This document shows positions 57,734 through 59,491 of a stretch of 59,491 nucleotides of DNA, in pieces. This stretch comes from a virus: positions 1 to 59,491 of IMG/VR virus record IMGVR_UViG_3300044691_000368; one strand, 5' to 3'. The first letter of the stretch is position 1. The number at the start of each line of letters is the position of its first letter. A program made the translations under genes and the position numbers. Below the pieces are notes generated by a model. That model searched no databases. It was not told the origin of the DNA and was given only the letters and a program-made list of their open reading frames with translations.

Positions 57734-58101
57734 ACATCTTCCGCGTCCCCAAGCCCATCCGCAAGGTGTCGAAGACGCGCAGAAAGCGCTCTGGTAAGCC
57801 AGGGAAGCTCGGCATCGTGCGCGTGGTCGGCAAAGATATGGAGGCTGTACGTCGTGAAGTGTTCGAGCGCGATGGGCACAGATGCCAGCATGACCTCGGA
57901 GACGGTGTTATTTGTTTGTCGGCAGTCGTCTTCGAGCGCGGTGAATGGAACTCCGGCCATCTGGCTCACGTTCGGGCCAAGCGGAACAATGGGGATCTCG
58001 CCAGCAACCTTTTGACGAAGTGCCCGCACTGCCACTTAGTGCTCGAGCATAACCCCAAGAGTGTCCCACGCAAGGTACCAGCCCCACCTGAAACCACCTA
58101 A
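57730..58101 (+). CDS. HNH endonuclease
   Basis: A 123-residue protein from GTG 57730. A basic N-terminus precedes VFERDGHRCQHDLGDGVIC, SGHLAHVRAKRNNGDLASNLLTKCPHCHLVLEHN, an HNH core. Next to recombination genes it may act in DNA processing. Confidence 0.8.
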   Translation: MNIFRVPKPIRKVSKTRRKRSGKPGKLGIVRVVGKDMEAVRREVFERDGHRCQHDLGDGVICLSAVVFERGEWNSGHLAHVRAKRNNGDLASNLLTKCPHCHLVLEHNPKSVPRKVPAPPETT

Positions 58102-58122
58102 CCACCAGAAAGGGTAATTGAA

Positions 58123-58386
58123 ATGAGCACTAAGACAACTTATACGTGCGACCGATGCAAGGGCGACTTCTCTGATCGCAAGGCAATAAAGTGCGTGTCC
58201 GCTGGAGTAGGCGACTTCTCCGGATCGGATAGTTGGTTCAAGTCGTTCCGTCAAGACTGGTGTCACAACTGCTTGAAAGGTTTCGGCTTGCCCTGCGAGA
58301 GCGCAAAAGCGACAGACGTTCCCCCGAACCCGCCGCCGACACTAGAAGACATGATCCGCGAAATTGTCCTCCGCGAGTTGCATTAG
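58123..58386 (+). CDS. Small zinc-binding protein
   Basis: An 87-residue protein with TYTCDRCKGDFSD and WCHNCLKGFGLPC, a paired CxxC zinc site. AAAGGGTAA precedes the ATG. Function unknown. Confidence 0.6.
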   Translation: MSTKTTYTCDRCKGDFSDRKAIKCVSAGVGDFSGSDSWFKSFRQDWCHNCLKGFGLPCESAKATDVPPNPPPTLEDMIREIVLRELH

Positions 58387-58439
58387 CGAGGCACCACCTG
58401 AAGCAGAGTAGACCATTTTTGATAACTGAAAGGGAGATT

Positions 58440-58769
58440 ATGAGCGAACTGATTGAAGTATTGAGGTTAGCTTTTGTGGCAGCAGACAATGCCCGCGACT
58501 TGGCATGGAGCGAGTTTCAGCTTCGCGCCGTTGAAGAGGGGCCGTGCCATGTTGGAGACGTCGTTACAGTTTCTCCGTACGGAAGAAGTGTGACGGTGCG
58601 GGTGACTAAATCCTCACTCAAAAAGACATATTCTTCCAGTCGATTCTATGTTCAATACGTCGGGTTTCCATTGAAGAAGGATGGCGATACAGCACTGGTC
58701 GGAGAGAAGGTGTTCATAGATTCCGACCATATAGAGATCGTCTCGCGGGCAACACTTGAAACCAAGTAA
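58440..58769 (+). CDS. Phage protein of unknown function
   Basis: A 109-residue protein from ATG 58440 (AAGGGAG upstream); the longer frame to 58233 is a shadow. Helix then SH3-like beta barrel (VGDVVTVSPYGRSVTVRV, FYVQYVGFPL). Family not recognised. Confidence 0.6.
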   Translation: MSELIEVLRLAFVAADNARDLAWSEFQLRAVEEGPCHVGDVVTVSPYGRSVTVRVTKSSLKKTYSSSRFYVQYVGFPLKKDGDTALVGEKVFIDSDHIEIVSRATLETK

Positions 58770-58795
58770 CCCAATTTCCACCTCTAGGAGCAAGT

Positions 58796-59281
58796 ATGAG
58801 CACTATGGCCACATCGAAGGCGGCAGGTTTCACCCATGGCGACGTGGTTCGGTACAAGCCATCGCATGACTGGTGCCACCACGGTATCGCGATTGTCCAC
58901 GTCCTAGATAGCGGAAAGGTATTCGCTGCGGATACCTACTGGGGTTCGTCACCTACCGATAACAGCTATGTGGACATCAAAGAGTTGGACTCAGCCAACA
59001 TCATCGGCAACGTCATCACCTTTGGCGGGGTTCCTTATCCACACCACTATGACGATTTTGCCGATGCGGACAAGTATTACGTGCCCATGGGCGGCGGGTC
59101 AGCATACCGGAGGGTGAGGATCGGGGCCGTACCTGTGCCAGAGCAAGCGCGGCACAGGCTCGCCTACGCGGTGGAGAGGGCTGAATCCGCCGTACGTTCG
59201 ACTGGCTGGAATCTGGAACAAGCGAAAAAGGATCTAGCGGCCTTCGATGAAGCAATAGCAAAACTGGAGGCCCAACAGTGA
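58796..59281 (+). CDS. Phage protein of unknown function, beta domain plus coiled coil
   Basis: A 161-residue protein: THGDVVRYKPSHDWCHHGIAIVHVLDSGKVFAADTYWG, an NlpC-like or SH3-like beta start with His-rich DWCHHG, then a C-terminal coiled coil (ARHRLAYAVERAESAVRS). TAGGAG precedes the ATG. No catalytic assignment is made. Confidence 0.6.
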   Translation: MSTMATSKAAGFTHGDVVRYKPSHDWCHHGIAIVHVLDSGKVFAADTYWGSSPTDNSYVDIKELDSANIIGNVITFGGVPYPHHYDDFADADKYYVPMGGGSAYRRVRIGAVPVPEQARHRLAYAVERAESAVRSTGWNLEQAKKDLAAFDEAIAKLEAQQ

Positions 59282-59491
59282 AACCCCTTAGCGTAGAAGA
59301 TGGGACCGCAAGCGAACTAAAGCCGCTCATTGAGCAGGTGAAGGCTGTAAACACTAGCCACATTGTAGTGTTCATAAGCGATGCGGGGATTCATTGGCGC
59401 GGCGAATCCGAGGCAGCTTGTGAAGTCATGGCGAACATTATTGGGAATTGCAAGGTGATGCCCCGCGAGAAGTTTATTGAAGAACTGGAGA
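59278..59491 (+). CDS. Partial protein running off the right edge
   Basis: GTG 59278 overlaps the previous stop (GTGA) and the frame is open to the last base: LKPLIEQVKAVNTSHIVVFISDAGIHWRGESEAACEVM. If base 59491 is joined to base 1, the frame would continue to a stop at 81-83, overlapping the Cys-rich gene at 13. Family not recognised. Confidence 0.55.
   Translation, partial: MKPLSVEDGTASELKPLIEQVKAVNTSHIVVFISDAGIHWRGESEAACEVMANIIGNCKVMPREKFIEELE

Overview
The window reads as one complete or nearly complete temperate siphovirus genome, with no recognisable host chromosome. It has HK97-type head genes, a long tape measure gene, a tyrosine integrase with an excisionase-like partner, and an internal phage attachment site. 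The host is probably an Acidobacteriota (Terriglobia-like) bacterium. This is inferred from several secreted proteins: a beta-helix protein with a C-terminal Ig-like repeat, a small FnIII-like protein and a 7TM protein, all of which resemble acidobacterial exported proteins. No taxonomic marker gene is present.

Layout. (1) 1-6611, plus strand: DpdA/TGT-like protein, HNH nuclease, SPFH-domain lipoprotein, DnaB-like helicase and small genes. (2) 6591-6623: terminator hairpin where the two arms converge. (3) 6659-9463, minus strand: lysis region (permuted NlpC/P60-like protein, lipoprotein, membrane proteins, glucosaminidase endolysin). (4) 9622-28463, minus: secreted beta-helix protein, tail fibres, tip protein J, NlpC-like, minor tail proteins, tape measure, G/GT chaperones with a -1 slippery site, tail tube, terminator and head-tail joining proteins. 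(5) 28576-31097, minus: four consecutive family-2-like glycosyltransferases inside the head operon. (6) 31290-37310, minus: small head protein genes, major capsid, protease, portal, large and small terminase. (7) 37397-48599, minus: HNH nucleases, small genes, replication proteins, cupin, two DNA methyltransferases and a DUF3268 protein. (8) 48590-48650: regulatory region from which the two arms diverge. (9) 48669-50159, plus: excisionase and integrase, then attP, whose core is the 3' part of an initiator tRNA gene flanked by paired arm-type repeats. (10) 50568-52494, plus: accessory cassette (secreted peptide, 7TM protein, HARE-HTH-like protein) with its own terminator. (11) 52687-59491, plus: promoter region, a train of overlapping small genes, Erf annealing protein, YqaJ exonuclease, HNH nuclease, and an open reading frame running off the right edge.

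How it fits together. If the ends are joined, all plus-strand genes form one arm running from 48.6 kb through the junction to 6.6 kb. All major minus-strand genes form the other arm, from 48.6 kb down to 6.66 kb. A 20-base motif at the divergence point recurs with two mismatches in the promoter region at 52.7 kb, suggesting one repressor controls both. No CI-like repressor was recognised. Functions are assigned from motifs read by eye, without database searches.
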